From Discostella pseudostelligera (lineage: Eukaryota; Bacillariophyta; Thalassiosirophyceae; Thalassiosirales; Thalassiosiraceae), in NCBI GenBank assembly GCA_036940085.1, contig JALLBK010000846.1, forward strand, positions 1 to 10,380: 10,380 bases of DNA. Direction: 5' to 3'. Below, piece by piece: positions 8,120-10,380 of the stretch; within the stretch, counting starts at the first letter, position 1; the number at the start of each line of letters is the position of its first letter. The notes below the pieces were generated by a model, which was not told where the DNA came from, did no database searches, and worked only from the letters and a program-made list of their open reading frames with translations. A program made the translations under genes and the position numbers.

Positions 8120-8332
8120 GGAATTGGGTGGTCAACACAATATTGATTCTCAGTGGAATTGGGTGGTCAATACTCATCATTCTCAGTGTAATTATTGGGT
8201 AGTAGTCAAAAACCACTCTCATCCTCAGAGTGTTATGATTGGATGGTCAACAGCATCATTCTCAGTTGAATTCTTTGGTGGTCAATACCCATTCACCACA
8301 GTGGAATGGGGTTGTTTTCATCCACTCTTAGT
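8120..8332 (+). repeat. Tandem repeat of about 35 bp, six diverged units
   Basis: Units start near 8120, 8155, 8188, 8232, 8267 and 8303 (lengths about 35, 33, 44, 35, 36 and 30). Each begins with a variant of GGAATTGGGTGGTCAA and ends with a variant of ATTCTCAGT. There are no spacers distinct from the repeats, so it is not a CRISPR array. A 72-codon frame runs across it from 8118, but its unit lengths do not preserve frame and it is probably not translated. Confidence 0.8.
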
Positions 8333-8731
8333 GTAAAGTGCTGTAGCAGTGTGACCAACAGCCATTCCCACCAGTCTAGTAATTGGTAGATAAAGAGATC
8401 TGAGATGCTGTGATGCAATGCAAGCAGTAGAAGTAGAAGTATGCATGATGATGCAGCAATAAATCATTGAAGCTGATGACTTATTAGTAGTACCATACTA
8501 GTACTACTTACTATTACTACTGCTTGCTGAGCATGTGCTGGCCATCAAGAATTATAGGTATCATGATAAGGTGATGCTGATGCTGCACAAGTTGACAAAA
8601 CACAAAAGTGCATTTCTAACAGCAGTAGTAGTTGTGAAATGAAGTTGCTGGTGGGGGGGATGAAGTAGAAATGCAGCAGATGCAAATAAATGAGGAGGAG
8701 TTTGGTGTGATGGTGGGTCAGCAGCAGTATC

Positions 8732-8762
8732 TGATGATGATGAGATCATGATGATGATGATG
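8732..8762 (+). repeat. GATGAT microsatellite
   Basis: A run of GAT/ATG triplets is interrupted once by GAGATC. It is one of several short GATGATG runs in the purine-rich zone and needs no explanation beyond slippage. Confidence 0.7.
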
Positions 8763-8992
8763 TGTGGTACAACAACATGAAGTTACCAATCATGACAAGG
8801 AGTGATGCATGCTGATTTGGTGATGATTAACGATGGATGAGAATGCCAACAAGTGCAAGATGTGGGCAGTGAGGACACTGCTGATGATTGTTGCTTATGC
8901 AAAAAAGTAGGAGGTTGGGGTGATGATTATCAAGAGTAGGAGGAGGAGAAGAAGAAGGCCTTAGGCATTCGGCAAGGAATTGAGGTGTGGAT

Positions 8993-9012
8993 GCCAGGCG
9001 CCAGGTGCCAGG
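8993..9012 (+). repeat. GCCAGG(N) heptamer, three copies
   Basis: GCCAGG occurs three times at seven-base spacing, separated by C and T. The patch is GC-richer than its surroundings, which are A/G-rich. Its meaning is unknown. Confidence 0.7.
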
Positions 9013-10027
9013 AGATGCCCCAGCTTACTAATACTACACAATGTATAACCACTCAGCAGAGGAAGGAATGAGAACAAGTGGAGTGACAAGGCAAATGCAG
9101 ACAAAGCTGAAGTTGCTCATCAGGATGATGAGTCACCATGCAGAGGAATGCAACAATAATGATGAGATTTGATGGTGAGTGATGATACTAAAAAAGATGA
9201 TGAACAAGCCCTGCTGTTTCGAGTGTCTGAGGAAGAAGCTTAGTAGGAAGAGGAGGGAAGGCAAGATGTGAGATGGTTTTGTGCTGATGAAGCACCAAGA
9301 AGAACAAGCTGAGGATGAAGTTGCTCAATGATAATGCTGCAACAAGTTGAAGCTGATGATGAAAAATAAGGAATGTGGTCAAGTGATGTCCTACTCCTAC
9401 TACTAATAACACCCCTAACATATGATGTAAAGGCAAATGCACATCATTGTTGTGTGCCTTGTGCATTCTCATAAAAGCCCTCTTTTGCATGTCTTTGTTC
9501 CTCCAAAAATTGCAGAGGTGGCCCACTGTTTGGTGGTGCCATCATCCCAACTACTGTCCCGGCTTACTACTTCCAACATACAAAAGACAAAAGGCCCTCT
9601 TTTGCACATAACCTTACCTTCTTCTTACTCATTACTCCACACTCCAAACATCAACACCAGCAGCATCACACACAATGTCCATTTTTGAGTAGTACTAGTA
9701 CTATATCAGCAAATCCAAACATTGATGTACTACTAGTAGGCCCTTCTTGAGCTTGTGCACATCCTTCCACCCTACTCCTCCTAGTAATCCGACATGCAAA
9801 TGCAAAGGTCAAAGGTCCACTTTTATATCAGTCCAACAGCTCACCCCCAACATAATCAAGAAAGGCCCACTTCTTATTCTTGTTGTATCTTGCTGTTTGG
9901 TGTGTGTGTGTGTTCCATGTCCCAAGAAGAACTCCAACTCCCAACACAGTTAGATGTTAGATAAGACACAAAGGCCCACTCCTGTTAAGAATGTTGTGGG
10001 CTGCTGTTGTTCTTGTTGTGTTTGCAT

Positions 10028-10055
10028 GTCCCATGTCCCATGTCCCATGTCCCAG
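10028..10055 (+). repeat. GTCCCAT heptamer array
   Basis: Three perfect GTCCCAT units are followed by GTCCCAG. A related CCATGTCCCA word occurs at 9914-9923 after another AAAGGCCCAC motif, so the heptamer probably expanded inside one unit of the surrounding array. Confidence 0.9.
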
Positions 10056-10088
10056 CTCCAAGTCCAAGGAACTCTCAAATCACTGCAT

Positions 10089-10108
10089 CACCACCACCAC
10101 CACCACCA
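10089..10108 (+). repeat. (CAC)n microsatellite
   Basis: About six and a half CAC units. It lies just before another AAAGGCCCT motif and gives a run of His in one frame, which is not evidence for a gene. Confidence 0.9.
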
Positions 10109-10380
10109 TGCAAAGGCCCTCGTCTATTGTGAGTCCCAGCAAGAAGACAGGAAGAAATCCCACTCCCAACTCCTCCCAAGAATATGTGCAATGGCCAATG
10201 GCCCACACAAAGAAGGAAGACCCTCTTCTGGAGTAGTACTAACCCACAGCAACTTCCAAACATAATAATATTATACAAAGGACCACCACAAGCACACTCC
10301 ATGTCTGTTCTGTGTGTCCCACACAAGAAAGGCACTGTATGTCATGGCCTGCTGTCCTCACACAAGCTAATTGGAACTGA

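Larger units (their letters stand above)
5719..9400. other. Gene-free purine-rich repeat zone
   Basis: No convincing gene was found on either strand. The top strand is rich in A and G (GAGGAG, GAAGAAG, GATGATG, GCTGA words), with mixed-composition islands at about 7321-7480, 7504-7716 and 8120-8340. Reading frames on the minus strand encode only Ser/Leu/His/Pro-rich low-complexity peptides, the result expected from translating the complement of purine repeats. Individual repeats inside the zone are listed separately. The island at 7504-7716 is AT-richer and looks single-copy; I recognise nothing in it. The stretch 8333-9400 outside its listed short repeats holds only degenerate GATGATG and GCAGCAG-type sequence. 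Confidence 0.7.
9401..10380. repeat. Pyrimidine-rich array with recurring AAAGGCCC(A/T)C motif
   Basis: The top strand switches from purine- to pyrimidine-rich. AAAGGCCCAC or a close variant occurs at about 9473, 9589, 9738, 9811, 9861, 9970, 10112 and 10275, always in the same orientation and at irregular spacings of about 50-160 bases. Each is often followed by T-rich sequence, such as TCTTTTGCA or TTCTTATTCTTGTTG, and preceded by CCAAACAT or CAACATA. This suggests a strongly diverged tandem repeat of about 110 bp. A (TG)6 run lies at 9901-9912. The small reading frames here (for example 9437-9688 and 9954-10265) are repeat translations and not supported as genes. Confidence 0.6.

Noticed and set aside
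8120..8332. CRISPR-like array
   Set aside because: Units adjoin each other without unique spacers, vary in length and sequence, and no cas gene or prokaryotic context is present.
1..10380. tRNA or rRNA genes
   Set aside because: I searched by eye for B-box-like GGTTCRANTCC and for rRNA-like blocks. The GGTTCA words near 7220 and 7426 lack matching arms.

Overview
This window looks like nuclear DNA from a eukaryotic microbe. It holds one very long gene, built from long open exons with at least one short GT-AG intron (94 nt, strong pyrimidine tract), followed by about 4.8 kb of repeat-rich DNA without a convincing gene. No bacterial operon structure, ribosome binding sites, tRNA, rRNA or CRISPR array is visible. 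The compact intron and moderate GC would fit a unicellular alga such as a diatom or another stramenopile. That placement is inference; no marker gene here fixes the taxon.

Positions 1-559: gene-poor upstream DNA with a GTCGAC-rich direct repeat and one weak small ORF (199-489) that vaguely resembles an F-box segment. Positions 560-5518 (+): a single gene of roughly 1.6 thousand codons. Its first two-thirds are low complexity, acidic and rich in Ser, Thr and Asp, with many Ser/Thr-Pro sites. The C-terminal part carries a plausible pleckstrin-homology (PH)-like domain, suggesting a membrane- or phosphoinositide-associated scaffold. The reading frame is broken once near an ambiguous base (738). 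Either a lost base there or a small 5' intron (624-748 or 690-748) restores the same downstream frame. The 4214-4307 intron joins the long acidic exon to the PH exon exactly in frame.

Positions 5519-9400: a non-coding, strongly purine-rich top strand. It holds three diverged copies of one module (about 6309-6553, 6971-7236, 7990-8113), a (GGA)n tract, a (TTGGTG)-type tract open in many reading frames, two telomere-like G-rich stretches (one a GGGAAT hexamer array with G-quadruplex potential) and a tandem repeat of about 35 bp. Positions 9400-10380: composition flips to a pyrimidine-rich top strand, with a recurring AAAGGCCC(A/T)C motif in one orientation and several short tandem repeats. Palindromic motifs around AGTACTAGTACT and the word ATGCAATGCAA recur across the whole repeat zone.

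I found no self-contained new enzymatic or defence system. The most informative points are the full structure of the PH-like gene and the organised, strand-asymmetric repeat block next to it.
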